Source: Schizosaccharomyces osmophilus (Eukaryota; Ascomycota; Schizosaccharomycetes; Schizosaccharomycetales; Schizosaccharomycetaceae). From it: a stretch of DNA of 64,000 nt. The notes under the pieces were generated by a model, which had not been told where the DNA came from, searched no databases, and saw only the letters and a program-made list of their open reading frames with translations. The stretch spans positions 2,507,501 through 2,571,500 of the forward strand of contig NC_079239.1 in the NCBI RefSeq assembly GCF_027921745.1, in the 5' to 3' direction. The translations under genes were made by a program, and so were the position numbers. Of the stretch, positions 1 to 10,991 are shown piece by piece (the first letter of the stretch is position 1; every line of letters starts with the position of its first letter).

Positions 1-3000
1 TGATCCGAAGCGAGGAACTCTACCGGATTTTCTCAATTCACGCATATGGAAGTATTGTTTCGAAAACGGTATTAGTTTTTTCTTTCCTTTCTTCGATTGA
101 AGAGTTTCCATAGCTTGCTCAATGTATTCGTTATAACTTTTCAGTTGAGAGTCCAGAAAAGCTCGTTTATCCTTTAAGCTGACCAAGTTTTGGCGACCAA
201 AATCAAGTTCTCGTTGGCGTTGAAGTCGACGTTTTGATTTATTTCGAATATCCAGAGCGATAGAATTAACAATGTCCTGGTAGTTATTAGATCGATTTGC
301 AAAACCAAGATTTTCTAATTCTAGAACATTGGTTAATGCCAAGTATTTTAGTTCAGCAAATGAACTAGATGAGAGCGTATCGTCAAATGCTTCGAATCTT
401 TGATTTCTTTCCGCTTCTGCAACCAAAAGTTCACGCCAAGTTTCCTCATCTTCATCGGTGACAGGTTTTACTAAAATGTCCATAAGACTAGTTCCGTTTT
501 GTACCCTGATAATAAAGAATATATAGCGCTTGGTTTGTACTATTAGTGATCTTTCTTCGGCAACAGGGTCCTCTACAGTGCAAAACCGAGGACTCAACTC
601 TAATTTAATGTCAGTTTCACTTTCCAAAAATTCATCATCTTTAGGTGACGTTGATTCCAATTCACTTATCACAGCCCGTAATGGATCATTTGGTGAATCA
701 GTAGCAATCAAGTCTGAAGCGCGTGATATTTGTGTATATATATTAAGGATATCGTCTCGTTTCATATAAATTACGGGCCGCTTTGTGCTTACTATATCTT
801 CAAACACATCAAATTCAAAGTAAGTCTCTGGATCAACGACATCAGTTAAATGCTCCAAAAAAATTACGATATCCTGTTTGGAAACTTCAATAAACTCTGA
901 AAGAGGTCTTAAAAAGCCTAACTGCCGTGAGTCACGAGGCTCAACACTGAAGATTTCGGATAGAATATCTGAAAAGCAATTGAGATTTTTTCTTTGTAGA
1001 GCATTAATGTGACCTTCCACCAATTTATAATTATCAGGTGAAATTAGCAAAGGCTTGATGTAATTATCAAAAACGAAGCGTCCTATAATACCAAATACCC
1101 ACTCTTTCCTTGCTGATGGAAAATTCTGTTCTAAAGATAACTTCAGCTGAGAAGCAACGTAGCATAGTGAAAAAGGAAAGCTTTCAATATTCCTGGATAA
1201 TGCGATTATAAATGATTGACATAACTTTCTCAATTCTCGCAAGCGACCAACATAAAGGTTCCTTGTTGGAGAATGTTGCATAGCAATATTTAAAGCAACC
1301 TTGGGGTTTTCTGAATGATCCTTTCGATTTGGTTCAAATTGTTTCAACAAGGCTACGGGATTTATTTCAAAATCCATTCTTTCGTCGTATACTAATATTT
1401 TATGCATACGGCTGAGTATTGATTTCCAGAGCTTGGCATCCCTTATATTTCCCAAAAGACCCATTAACAAAATCTTCCAAATAGATTCATTGTTTAGAAT
1501 GTCTTCAGTAGTTTCAGCTTGACTAACTTCCATGTTTAGTACATTTGTCATCAACCTTAGAAACAAGACTTCCTCACGTCTATTAGATGCGTGACCAAAG
1601 ATTTGCAGAATTAAATAGGTAATATGCCTCAATTGCATAAAACTAGGATTACTCTTATTTAATATGTGCAAATAATTAGTAATATAGATTTCGTTAGTTT
1701 GTAGCACATAAAAAAAGCATTGAACAAGATCAAGGTAACGTCTGCTTGAGTTATTAAGGGTTTTCATTGAACGAGAATTGGCAATGTAGTCGGAAACCTG
1801 TTTGCCTGGTTTATATTTATTGTGGTGCTTTAGAACATCATCAAGACTGATTTTGTTCTTAACTAAAAGCGCAATCTTGACGTCCAGTTCATTGATATGC
1901 TCTTCAATCGTTTCATTTTCGCGGACGAGTTTTACAATTTCTTTGCGCATATTTTCTATGCAAACATCTTCTTCAAAGTCAAAGTTGTTATCATCCAATA
2001 AGTGAACAAAATTCTTGACGGTCATAACCGGGGGATTTCTAGCGGTAGCTAGTTCACGATATGCAAGACCCTCTTGACGGCCCCGATATACTGATTTCGC
2101 AATTATCGGATTTTCCATTTTCTGATGAAAGCTTTGTAGTTTCCTCGCAAAATTACTTCTCGCCAAGCAGCCTCTAATAGTGGACTGTAAAGCTAATGTC
2201 TCATCTATGGAGGATTCTAATTGAATTTCGATGAAGTTCACATCGTCTCGAAGTAAAACAGCTCTCACAGCAGATTGTACGAAAAGGATATCTCTGGAAT
2301 GTTTAACAAGATGAATGTTTAGTTTTGCAACAGAAATCCTTGTTAAAAATCCTCGAATAAAAGATTGTAATGTAGTGACGGAAGCTGTATGAGAATAAAG
2401 CTCTTCTAGTATATTCAACTGCCAGCGTTGTGACAGTAACCCTCGACAAATTGATTGCAACGGAATAAGCGAAGGAGACAAATAGTGTAACTGCTTCAAG
2501 TGTCCTTTGTAGATACTACGCAATAAGCATCCTCTCGATAAAGTTGACAAACTAGTAAAAGACGAAGATTGGGATTCTAAAGAGGACTTTAAATTATTGA
2601 GTCTCCTTCTTAGAAAGAAACCTCTGCACATGGCATGGAACCGATAAGGAAACGAATCCAATTCTCTCGACAATTGCTTCAAACGATTGCGGAACAAAGC
2701 ACCACGTATAACGCTTTGTAATTGAATAATTGAAGGTATGTAATGATAAAGATTGTCCAGCATGTTTACAATTTGATGACGGGTCAGGTATCCATGGGAA
2801 GATGACTGAATTAAAATAAATGAAGACTCCTTCTCTTTTAAACGTTCTAAGATAGCAACTTGGCTCCTCCTGTAAAACCCTGCACGAATAACAGCTTGCA
2901 TTTTTGGAACTGAACGCAAACTTTCATTTCGAAGTACTTTTTCCTTGTATTCGACTCGGACAAGATGTCCACGGATTGAAGATTGAAGTGATTCAGTCCA

Positions 3001-4125
3001 CCTAACCATTTCCTCATACGCATTCTCATTAATCTTGTATGTTGATCGAGACAAATATCCTCTGATCATAGCCTGAAAAGTTTCAACATGAGTGCTTTGT
3101 TCTGCTAAAGATTGCAATACGTCGACCAGCTTGATTCTCGCGATTACACCACGACAGCAAGCTTGAACGCCATTCAAAACATTATCCTGGAATGGAGCAC
3201 GTTCTAACTGGTGATAAGGATTATAATACGAAAAGAGAGCTTCTCGTCGTCGATTAGGGGAAAATGTTGTAAAAAAAGAAGGACTTGGGGAATCACGTAA
3301 AGATGAAGATGGCGGTTGCAAAAATGAATCTTCAAATCCATTAAGCTTCGAGGAAGAAGATAAAGCAGGTGTGCTTGATTTGAAACTGTTTAGTGAAGGG
3401 AGAGAGGATTTAGTTCTTCTATGAGAAGTGGAAGAGGAAAGCGGACTTCGTGTATCTTCTTCTTTATATTTAAGCGGAGAAGTTAAAGGGGAAGAAAAGG
3501 CAGATCCTGAGTCGGATAAGTCTTGAGACCTAGCACGCGAATGCTTAGGAGATGCAGCAGGGTTTCGGGTAGGGGACAGTGTAGGACTAGCACGAAGCAT
3601 AAAATCACTGCTTAAGGCAGTAAAGTTTGGTAGTATTGCGTTTGATTGTTGCAGTCTTCGGACTATTTGGGCAACATCATCATCAGCAAAGTTCAAATTC
3701 TCATTTATTCGTACCAAGGGAGGAGCTAAATTTTGCATTGACAAAAAGAATGAAAGAGCATGGATACAATATATAACCTTGGGAAGGTTCTTCCCTTCAT
3801 AGATATCTGTGAGTTCAAAATGAAATATCTCAGGGAGTTTTATGTCGGCTATAAAGTCCAGAAATTTATTGATATTGTCTGAGTGACGGAACTGGAGCTC
3901 ATCAGACTCAAACACTCGGAAACGTCTGAATGGTTGAAACCGTAAAACCAGCTTTGCCAGCACGACTCCATTTCGCAAAGACTGTTCGAAAGTAGAGATG
4001 GGTCCCAAATTGGTATCCAAGCATTCTTCAATCCAGTTTTTTGCTTCTGTTACACGACATAAGTAATTTAAAGCTTGAATGGTATCCCGTTGTTTATCTT
4101 TCCATCGCATAGTTGAAGTTCTCAT
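1..4125 (-). CDS. rng2: IQGAP cytokinesis scaffold Rng2 (3' end cut by window edge)
   Basis: This encodes IQGAP, the contractile-ring scaffold that links actin, myosin light chains and calmodulin at the division site. The frame is open from an ATG at 4125 to base 1, giving 1375 codons in the window. S. pombe Rng2 has about 1490 residues, so roughly 100 C-terminal residues lie outside. A calponin-homology domain covers about residues 20-130 (FRHSDNINKFLDF, LTDIYEGKNLPKVIYCIHAL). A Ser/Pro-rich linker follows. About twelve IQ-like repeats of the type LQSxIRGxLxR lie at about 320-690. A RasGAP-related region comes next, and the RasGAP-C part ends at the motif RELRKSGRVPRFGS. The start is uncertain. 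In-frame TAG lies just upstream, but a branch-point-like ACTAAT and a TTACAG acceptor lie immediately before this ATG, so a short upstream exon is possible. Assignment is firm from domain order and sequence. Confidence 0.93.
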   Translation of the reverse strand, partial: MRTSTMRWKDKQRDTIQALNYLCRVTEAKNWIEECLDTNLGPISTFEQSLRNGVVLAKLVLRFQPFRRFRVFESDELQFRHSDNINKFLDFIADIKLPEIFHFELTDIYEGKNLPKVIYCIHALSFFLSMQNLAPPLVRINENLNFADDDVAQIVRRLQQSNAILPNFTALSSDFMLRASPTLSPTRNPAASPKHSRARSQDLSDSGSAFSSPLTSPLKYKEEDTRSPLSSSTSHRRTKSSLPSLNSFKSSTPALSSSSKLNGFEDSFLQPPSSSLRDSPSPSFFTTFSPNRRREALFSYYNPYHQLERAPFQDNVLNGVQACCRGVIARIKLVDVLQSLAEQSTHVETFQAMIRGYLSRSTYKINENAYEEMVRWTESLQSSIRGHLVRVEYKEKVLRNESLRSVPKMQAVIRAGFYRRSQVAILERLKEKESSFILIQSSSHGYLTRHQIVNMLDNLYHYIPSIIQLQSVIRGALFRNRLKQLSRELDSFPYRFHAMCRGFFLRRRLNNLKSSLESQSSSFTSLSTLSRGCLLRSIYKGHLKQLHYLSPSLIPLQSICRGLLSQRWQLNILEELYSHTASVTTLQSFIRGFLTRISVAKLNIHLVKHSRDILFVQSAVRAVLLRDDVNFIEIQLESSIDETLALQSTIRGCLARSNFARKLQSFHQKMENPIIAKSVYRGRQEGLAYRELATARNPPVMTVKNFVHLLDDNNFDFEEDVCIENMRKEIVKLVRENETIEEHINELDVKIALLVKNKISLDDVLKHHNKYKPGKQVSDYIANSRSMKTLNNSSRRYLDLVQCFFYVLQTNEIYITNYLHILNKSNPSFMQLRHITYLILQIFGHASNRREEVLFLRLMTNVLNMEVSQAETTEDILNNESIWKILLMGLLGNIRDAKLWKSILSRMHKILVYDERMDFEINPVALLKQFEPNRKDHSENPKVALNIAMQHSPTRNLYVGRLRELRKLCQSFIIALSRNIESFPFSLCYVASQLKLSLEQNFPSARKEWVFGIIGRFVFDNYIKPLLISPDNYKLVEGHINALQRKNLNCFSDILSEIFSVEPRDSRQLGFLRPLSEFIEVSKQDIVIFLEHLTDVVDPETYFEFDVFEDIVSTKRPVIYMKRDDILNIYTQISRASDLIATDSPNDPLRAVISELESTSPKDDEFLESETDIKLELSPRFCTVEDPVAEERSLIVQTKRYIFFIIRVQNGTSLMDILVKPVTDEDEETWRELLVAEAERNQRFEAFDDTLSSSSFAELKYLALTNVLELENLGFANRSNNYQDIVNSIALDIRNKSKRRLQRQRELDFGRQNLVSLKDKRAFLDSQLKSYNEYIEQAMETLQSKKGKKKLIPFSKQYFHMRELRKSGRVPRFGS

Positions 4126-4512
4126 ATTCTGTAACTACCACTGTACGATTAGTTTCCATATAGTCTCTAGCTTAACAAAATAAACAAAGAGCCTATTCAA
4201 CATTTAAAATAGTATATTAAATAGACAAAGTTTGCTAGTCGCTTGCGTTTACGACGTAAATAAGAATTGTTGTTACTCTATGTGGTAGTGAAAATGGGTG
4301 TAAGACAGGTAGCTTGCAGCAATGCTGTTCGTTCAAAAGTCGTTATACAGTCTATACAAAAAAATATTGATCGTTACATTCATTGTGTTTATTTGTAAGT
4401 AAATTTGGTGTTGTTTTACATTTACGGTTACTAAAAAAGAATATAAAGGTGGATAAAAGGAAATGCTTAGTCTATTCACGAAACAGATTATCTAAAGTAT
4501 AATTCAATAAAT
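4126..4512. other. Intergenic, rng2 upstream / hcs1 downstream
   Basis: This should hold the rng2 promoter and the hcs1 3' end. On the minus strand, ACTAAT followed by TTACAG just before the rng2 ATG looks like an intron 3' end, but I found no convincing donor. A 34-codon plus-strand reading frame starting at the ATG at about 4293 resembles nothing I know and is left uncalled. Confidence 0.4.
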
Positions 4513-6045
4513 TTAATGTTTAACTTCGTAACTGCGACGGAACATGTCATCAATGCCAGTAAGGTAATAAGTACCAGAGCGAAGGCGGTCGACATTGCCT
4601 TGGGGAGTAAAGTTCTTCTTCAAATGTGCCTGGTGGCGCAATTCAATGGCGTTTTCGTACTCGACAGGAGTCATGGAATGACGGCTTTCAACATCGTTAA
4701 CAAAGTTAGCCTTGTGGGCAATATTGGAGACATCACCTTTGATGGCCAAAGAAAAGAAAGAAGAGGCTAAGCCAGAACCATAAGAGTAAGCGCCGACACG
4801 CTTACCTTGAAGTTCAGCGGCAGGAACACGTGAAAGGAGGGAGGTAAGGCAAGAGAAGACACTGGCAGTGTACATGTTACCGCAATTAGTAGGAGCATAA
4901 ATACTGGAATGGACACGCTGATTATAACGTTCTTTGGTAATAGCCATTAAGGTTTTCTCAAGAGTCTTATCGGTAAGAGTCTTGGCGGCAGGTAATGTAT
5001 TAAGGAGCTCACGGACACTATCCAATTCAGCAACGCCAGGTTGATCAGCATAGTCAGTGTAAAGAAGGCGAGCATAAGCTTTTTGAACTTGCTTACAAGT
5101 GGGGGCATGGAAGACGCAGTAGTCGAAACGGTCAATGCCTAGTCCCTTCGACTTTCCATTCTTGGCAGCATCACGAACATTATAAGCAGCATAGGCTTTG
5201 TCTAAAGCTCTGACATAACACTCAAGAGAGAAATGACCATCAACATAAGGGTATTCACTGGTCAAATCAGGCTTGTAAAAGTCATAAGCGTGTTCCATGT
5301 GAGTACCACGCAAGCCTGGTTCTAAAACGATAGGAGCGTTGGGACCAACCAAGAGAGCAACACATCCGGCACCACCGGTAGGTCTGGCATTGCCTTTGTC
5401 ATACAAAGCAATGTCGCCAGCAACTACGATGGCATCCCGACCATCCCAGGCGGAAGACTCAATCCAGTCGACAGTGTTAAAAAGGGCATTTACACCACCA
5501 TAACAGGCATTGACGCAATCGATACCTTCGACGTTGCTATTTTCACCCAGGAGTTGCATCAAAACACTCTTGACAGACTTGGACTTGTCAATGAGAGTTT
5601 CGGTACCAACTTCCAAGCGGCCAATATTGTTAACATCAATTTGGTATTTTTGAATGAGTTGAGAAAGAGCAGTAAGGGCGAAAGAATAGATATCTTCGCG
5701 GTCGTCAACAAAAGCCATTTTGTTCAATCCGAGGCCAATGGTATACTTTCCGGCAGAAACACCATCGTGTTCCTCCAAAGCAGATTGTCCAACATACTGT
5801 TGTAAAAGATTAGTAATGAAAGCCAGACGAGAGCGAAGAGAGCACACGATAGGAAGCCAAAAGAAAAGTCAGACACAAAACGCGCAACATACATAATTCC
5901 GTAGGAGCACGTTTTTACTCTACCGCGTAATTTCTTCTTTTGTTTTCGTTTTCTATTACAAAGAAAAGAGAAAGAAAGCACTTACTTGATTGGGGGTATA
6001 AAGGAAGAGACCTTTGATACCGATATCCTTTCGATCAAAAGACAT
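4513..6045 (-). CDS. hcs1: Hydroxymethylglutaryl-CoA synthase, 2 exons
   Basis: The enzyme condenses acetyl-CoA with acetoacetyl-CoA to HMG-CoA, the step before HMG-CoA reductase in sterol and isoprenoid synthesis; it is cytosolic. Exon 1 is 5986-6045 (20 codons, MSFDRKDIGIKG...). The intron has donor GTAAGT and ends CTAATCTTTTACAACAG. Exon 2 is 4513-5796. Together they give 447 residues, matching my recollection of S. pombe Hcs1. The catalytic cysteine lies in DCVNACYGGVNALF. Other family motifs seen are ARPTGGAGCVALLVG, the histidine-containing FDYCVFHAPTCKQV and the C-terminal YSYGSGLASSFFS. An unspliced frame would start inside the intron and lose the correct N-terminus, so the spliced model is preferred. 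It lies next to rng2, as I recall for S. pombe. Confidence 0.95.
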
Positions 6046-7394
6046 TTCTTTATTATAAGCTCGATTTATTTTGTCTTCTTAAAGACTGAATGGAAGAATG
6101 AATTTCTATGAAGAATCCGCAGGTGTCTACGCGTTCGTAAAAGGAGAAGGAAAGGTCGGAAGCACTAGCTAAAGGCTTGGCGATAGCTGCCACTTTTGTT
6201 TGTATATAACGAACGGTAACGAAGGTATGGCATAACACACTCGGATACATTAGTAAATAAATAAAAATGGTAATTAATAAAAAAGAGAGAAAAACAAGAA
6301 TATTTCGGTTTCATTTTATAAGACTTACCGAATTTTGTATATAAACAATGAATCTTAATACTTGAAAAATAATGAGAATTGATCTATAAATTTGAGCTAC
6401 TGGAGATTTAAACAATACAGTGGTCCTTCAGTTTTCTCTTCATTAGTTTACTTACAACACTTACGAACGCGTTCATCCATTTTGCCAAATTACTTATAGC
6501 ACGCTCGCCTACCAGAGTCAATTCAATGCAATAAAACAAGCATGGAAGAAGAAAAAAGGTTGATGAATTCCTCTTTTCATCCTTGTCTTGCTACTTCTTT
6601 TTGTTTTTATTTTTTACTCTTAGCATGATAATTCTTTGATAATAGGATATTTGAGTAACGATAACAAGTAACATTTTTGATGATTCTACTCTTCCGAGAC
6701 ACACGCGTAGGGTCAGTCAATTCTTTTCACTTCCCTACTAAGACCAATTCTTGCTGAAGGGCAGTTGCGAGAGGAAACTATTTGAGAATTACCATAATCA
6801 CGTATGAAAGAGTGTAAACATAATTTCTGTACGTTACAAACCAAGTGAATTTTCGAATACGCTCAAGTCGAAGATATCCTTAAGACGTGAAATAACGCTT
6901 TTTTTAATGCGTATTTGCGCTCTTATCATCGATTTGTACTTTAGATTTTGAGTGCTAGTCGTTTAATCTTGCTTGTTCCTGTTCTTTTCTTTTACTCTCA
7001 TTTGTCTTTCTGTGTTCCGTTTATATATTCTCAAAAAGAATTGCTTCTCCTCTCTTTCATTCTAAAGTGCTTTTTTTTTATTTGTGTTAATATCCTTTTT
7101 TTTACTGTATTTTCTTATTACTACGGCTGTGCTTTGTTTGTTTTATTACTATTCGCTTCCATTTGGATATTTGTTTACTAACGTTGTTTGCGCGGAAATA
7201 ACATCAATATCTAAGTTGCTAAACTCTCTCTTAGGAAGTAAACGTATTGTGGTCGGAATTGAGTTTTGTTTACTTTTGGTCAATGCTACTTCCACCAACA
7301 CTTTCTTTATAATTCTAGTACCCTACCTTATAACGAAGAATTGTGCTGTTAATAGTCTTTATTATTTGTTTATTTATTTTTATCATATTTCCTG
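6046..7394. promoter_or_regulatory. Shared hcs1 / inositol-transporter upstream region with three ACGCGT hexamers
   Basis: This 1.35 kb region separates two divergent genes. ACGCGT, the MluI cell-cycle-box core bound by MBF in fission yeast, occurs at 6129-6134, 6467-6472 and 6703-6708, and a fourth copy lies just inside the transporter CDS at 7404. The last 450 bases before the transporter are strongly T-rich, as in a long 5' leader, and contain a short upstream frame near 7285. No protein gene or RNA gene is recognisable here. Function of the hexamers is inference. Confidence 0.35.
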
Positions 7395-9101
7395 ATGGAT
7401 TTAGGACGCGTAAAATCTTCAAGCTCTGTTGACGAAGGGCAATTGTCCAACAATAAACAATCAAGCCATCAGAACCCATTTGAAACTCCTTTGGAATTCG
7501 AAGCAGTCGAAAAATCATCAAAAAAGTCGAGTGAAATTGCAAATGTTGATCAGGGAGTTATTAACCCCGAGCTTTCCTTATCCGGTCATCATGGCTTTAA
7601 TGATACGGTGGAATGTCAACCTGTAGGTAAACGTATCTGGGTCCTTGCCGCAGCTGCAGGTATTGGAGGACTTCTCTTCGGTTATGACACAGGTGTTATT
7701 TCTGGTGCTCTAGTCGTTATGGGAGATAGTTTAGGGAAAACCTTGACTGATGGGGATAAAGAATACATCACATCATCAACGTCACTAGGAGCCCTCATCG
7801 GTGGTATCACCGCCGGTGCGCTTGCTGACTTTCTAGGTAGAAGGCCAGTCATTGCTATAACTAGTGTTTTTGTCATCGTTGGCTCTATCGTGCAGGCCAC
7901 TGCTCATACTTTATGGCATATGATTGCTGGTCGTTTCATTATAGGTATTGGCGTCGGTGTAGCTTCTCTTATTGTACCTCTGTATCTTAGTGAACTAGCA
8001 CCATCCAAAATCCGTGGTCGCCTTGTGATTGTCTATGTATTTCTAATCACTCTCGGTCAGGTTATAGCGTATGGTATCGATACTGCATTTGAACATGTTA
8101 TTAATGGTTGGCGTTGGATGGTGGGCCTTGCTATTGTCCCAGCTTTTATTCAAGCGGTTATATTAGTCTGGCTTCCTGAGTCTCCTCGCCTTTTGATCAA
8201 AAAAGATAAAGCTAAAAAAGCCTTCAAGACCTTAGCAAGTATTTATCCAACAGCTCATCCATATGAGATTGAAACCAAACTTCATATTATTCAGGAAGGT
8301 GTCCGTGATCCTTTTACTGGTACTAGATTCCAGAAAGTTATGAAAACATTCAAAGAGCTTTACTTCGTACCTTCCAATTTTCGAGCTCTTGTCCTTGCTT
8401 GTGGCTTACAAGCATTACAACAGCTTTCTGGCTTTAACTCTCTCATGTACTTTTCAAGTACTATCTTCCAAACAGTTGGGTTTGACAATCCAACTGCAAC
8501 TGGTCTTATTATAGCTGGAACCAATTTTGTTTTTACCATTGCTGCTTTCACAGTGATTGATCGCTTTGGCCGTCGCATATTATTGTTAGTTACTCTTTTG
8601 GGCATGATCGGTGCACTCATTGTGTGTGCTGTCGCTTTTCATTTTTTACCAAAAGACGAAAATGGAAACATTAAGGCAGGACAGGGAAATCCATGGGCTA
8701 TTGTTGTTTTAATTTCTATGATTTTTTATGTTGCATCGTATGCTTCAGGTCTTGGTAATCTTCCTTGGCAACAGTCGGAATTATTTCCAATGTCTGTTCG
8801 TGGGTTAGGTACAGGTATGGCTACTGCTATAAATTGGGCAAGTAATCTGGCTATCGGAGCTACATTTTTGACTTTAATGAGGGAAATAACTCCTACAGGT
8901 ACGTTTGCATTATATGGTGGTCTTTGTGCTGGCGGCTGGGTTATGTCATATTTTTGCTATCCAGAATTTGCTGATTATACAATTGAAGAAATCGGTATTC
9001 TGCTGAAAGACGGATTTGGTGTTAAAGAAAGTATGGAGCATCTACGAAGAGTTCGCCAGGAACGTGCTTGGTCTCAGGAGGACGATCAATCGAAAGCCTA
9101 G
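7395..9101 (+). CDS. itr1: Myo-inositol-type proton symporter, MFS sugar-porter family
   Basis: This is a plasma-membrane MFS transporter of 568 residues in one exon. A hydrophilic N-terminal tail of about 75 residues precedes twelve predicted membrane segments. Sugar-porter signatures are present: [17 protein letters not shown] in helix 1, GRRP after helix 2, the WRWMVG segment, [10 protein letters not shown] after helix 6, [17 protein letters not shown] in helix 7 and DRFGRRILL. The Asp and adjacent pattern in helix 1 and the overall sequence are closest to fungal inositol transporters (Itr1/Itr2). S. pombe is an inositol auxotroph, so the gene is expected to be important. The neighbour hcs1 suggests Itr1 rather than Itr2, but I recall S. 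pombe itr1 on the same strand as hcs1, whereas here the two diverge, so the paralogue assignment is less sure than the family. Confidence 0.82.
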   Translation: MDLGRVKSSSSVDEGQLSNNKQSSHQNPFETPLEFEAVEKSSKKSSEIANVDQGVINPELSLSGHHGFNDTVECQPVGKRIWVLAAAAGIGGLLFGYDTGVISGALVVMGDSLGKTLTDGDKEYITSSTSLGALIGGITAGALADFLGRRPVIAITSVFVIVGSIVQATAHTLWHMIAGRFIIGIGVGVASLIVPLYLSELAPSKIRGRLVIVYVFLITLGQVIAYGIDTAFEHVINGWRWMVGLAIVPAFIQAVILVWLPESPRLLIKKDKAKKAFKTLASIYPTAHPYEIETKLHIIQEGVRDPFTGTRFQKVMKTFKELYFVPSNFRALVLACGLQALQQLSGFNSLMYFSSTIFQTVGFDNPTATGLIIAGTNFVFTIAAFTVIDRFGRRILLLVTLLGMIGALIVCAVAFHFLPKDENGNIKAGQGNPWAIVVLISMIFYVASYASGLGNLPWQQSELFPMSVRGLGTGMATAINWASNLAIGATFLTLMREITPTGTFALYGGLCAGGWVMSYFCYPEFADYTIEEIGILLKDGFGVKESMEHLRRVRQERAWSQEDDQSKA

Positions 9102-9370
9102 CTGTGCCAAATCTTGAAACATCTTTTATTTTTTCTCTGTGCCTTTGCAGTATCCTTTATCTTTTATTTTTTTTTTCGATCTCATATATACTAGATGTCT
9201 TTATATCCTTGATTTTTTTGTTATTTTCCGTTTCATGAAAGATGTGTTATGTTGTACTTTTTCATTGTTTACTAATATTTATATAAATATATAATAATGT
9301 TTAATTTAAAACCTCTGTTAGACAACATCCATCTTCATTATCGTATTTTAAAGGATATTTTTATCTATTG

Positions 9371-10803
9371 TTAGGTAGAATCTAATTCCTGAATGTAATT
9401 AGAAGGAAACAATCCAACAGGTCCAACTGTGGGTTCAACAACACGACCCTTCCACCAGCCGTCCTTTTGTCGATTCAGAACAATTAATATATCGCCCGAT
9501 CGCATACTGATTTCTGAGGAAAGTAGAGCCCTATAATTATACAATGCACGCACTAATTAAATGTTAATAGATACTGTTTTTTTAGAATATATTTACATAC
9601 CGTAACCAAAAATCGGAAATCCATCAGGCGTTATCAATGGATGCGTCGAAAAGTATTTCTCTATGCTGTCGTTCTCCGATAGAGCTGTGTTTGAGGGATG
9701 GGCTGCAGAAGAAGTTTGATATTTAGCTGAAGATTTCTTTTGCAGACTTTCAGGATGCATATTATTTAGAGGAGAGACATGGGAAGATGTCAGAGGTGAT
9801 TCCCAGCCATTGGAAGTAACCACTTGCGAAGGATTCATTCCTCCTTTTTGGGGAGAATAGGAAGAAGGTAATGCATGCTTCTTCGGTTCGTTCACGCGAA
9901 ATTCTCGTGGGTCTCTATCAATTGTATCTTTCAAGGACTCTGGCTGAGCATTATATACCGGTAAAGGTGCCTGCTTACCCTTACTTATATCAGAAGGCTC
10001 CTTTTTAGAGTTAAATGCTTTTAAATCATTTGAAATAAGAGGATTGAGGCGTAACATCGTCAATGCCTCGCTTAGTCGCGATGTCCGATTTTCTAGCTCA
10101 GCATACTCTAGGTAAGAGGGAGAAAGAGATCTTCTCAGCTCGGGTATAGGTTCAGAAAGATGTGTAGGAGATTCAGAAGAAGAAGATAATGATGACTGTT
10201 CGGGCTGTTGGCTAAATTCCGGATTAGTGTAGAGTATAAAATTCTCCATGCTGGCCAAGAGTACGTCAGTAGCTTCCTATAAATTAGCTTAAGCAGGTAT
10301 CAATTTCATACCATGGATAATATAGATGTTGAAGACCGTTTCACCGCACGATTTACATGCTCCTGTAATGGCTCAAAGACCTGAAGCTGAAAATAGCGGT
10401 ATGCTTCTAGATGCTCTTTATTGGAATTCATAATCTCAGTACTAACTCTTTTGTAGAAGTCTTTCAACGAAGAACTACTGTGGCTTCCTTTCAGAGATTT
10501 CGTCAGTCGAGCCAATTTTCCTGCATAGTCCTGTTCTACTACCATCCTAATTATGTTAGATTTATGCATTTAGACCTATAATGAAGTTACAGAACAAAAC
10601 CAATGTTTATAAATGGCAAAGTTGACTAGTGTCTTCTTTTAATTTCACGGATGTGTATACCATTTCCTCAAAGTTCAGAGACCTTACCTTTGTTTTACCA
10701 CATGGTTCCATTCCAATAGGTTTTCCACAGTAAACTCTCCATCATCCATTTCTTTGATTTCCAGTTCATTCATTAACACATTGGGAATCTGTCTAGTTGA
10801 CAT
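9371..10803 (-). CDS. F-BAR-like and SH3 domain protein, 4 exons
   Basis: Exons are 10688-10803, 10312-10546, 9601-10276 and 9371-9552, with phases that join cleanly to 402 residues. Introns have GTAAGG or GTATG donors and CTAAC, GCTAAT or TTAAC branch signals. The N-terminus (about 1-120) looks like the start of an F-BAR/FCH module: helical, with LLEWNHVVKQR and VEQDYAGKLARLTKSL. It is far shorter than a full F-BAR domain of about 250 residues. A low-complexity Ser/Pro-rich middle follows. A C-terminal SH3 domain spans about 343-402 (ALYNYRALLSSE, GDILIVL, DGWWKGRV, GLFPSNYI). A role as membrane or actin-patch adaptor is inferred from this domain pair. I recall an SH3 gene at the equivalent place in S. 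pombe (SPAC7D4.02c). A mug137-like adaptor is another possibility. Confidence 0.72.
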
Positions 10804-10878
10804 TTCTTTATAACCATATCATTAAGTTTTCTATAAAAAAGCGATATATTATTTTCAAATAAGTGCTTAGCATCTAGT

Positions 10879-10952
10879 GGTCGCATGATGTAGTTGGTTA
10901 TCATGTCGATCTAATAAGTCGAATGTCGCCAGTTCGAGCCTGGCTGTGACCA
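10879..10952 (+). tRNA. tRNA-Ile (anticodon AAT)
   Basis: The full cloverleaf can be folded by hand. The acceptor stem GGTCGCA pairs with TGTGACC (one G-T), with A as discriminator. The D loop contains TTGGTTA. The anticodon stem TCGAT/GTCGA frames loop CTAATAA with anticodon AAT. The T arm is GCCAG-TTCGAGC-CTGGC. No intron is present. Encoded CCA is absent, as expected in a eukaryote. The internal B box GTTCGAGCC fits Pol III transcription. Confidence 0.95.
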
Positions 10953-10955
10953 TAG

Positions 10956-10960
10956 TTTTT
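10956..10960 (+). terminator. Pol III T5 terminator of tRNA-Ile
   Basis: A run of five T residues starts four bases after the tRNA discriminator base, which is the usual RNA polymerase III stop signal. It is followed by further T-rich sequence that would act as a backup. Confidence 0.75.
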
Positions 10961-10962
10961 GC

Positions 10963-10991
10963 TTTATTTTATTTTATTTTATTTTATTTTA
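10963..10991. repeat. TTTTA microsatellite
   Basis: About six tandem copies of a TTTTA unit lie directly downstream of the tRNA terminator. Simple-sequence tract; no function is implied. Confidence 0.9.

Noticed and set aside
4513-5847. Unspliced hcs1 frame of 444 codons starting within the intron
   Set aside because: The donor GTAAGT and the CTAAT...CAG acceptor join exon 1 (MSFDRKDIGIKG) in phase to give the exact family N-terminus and length, so the longer frame start is an artefact.
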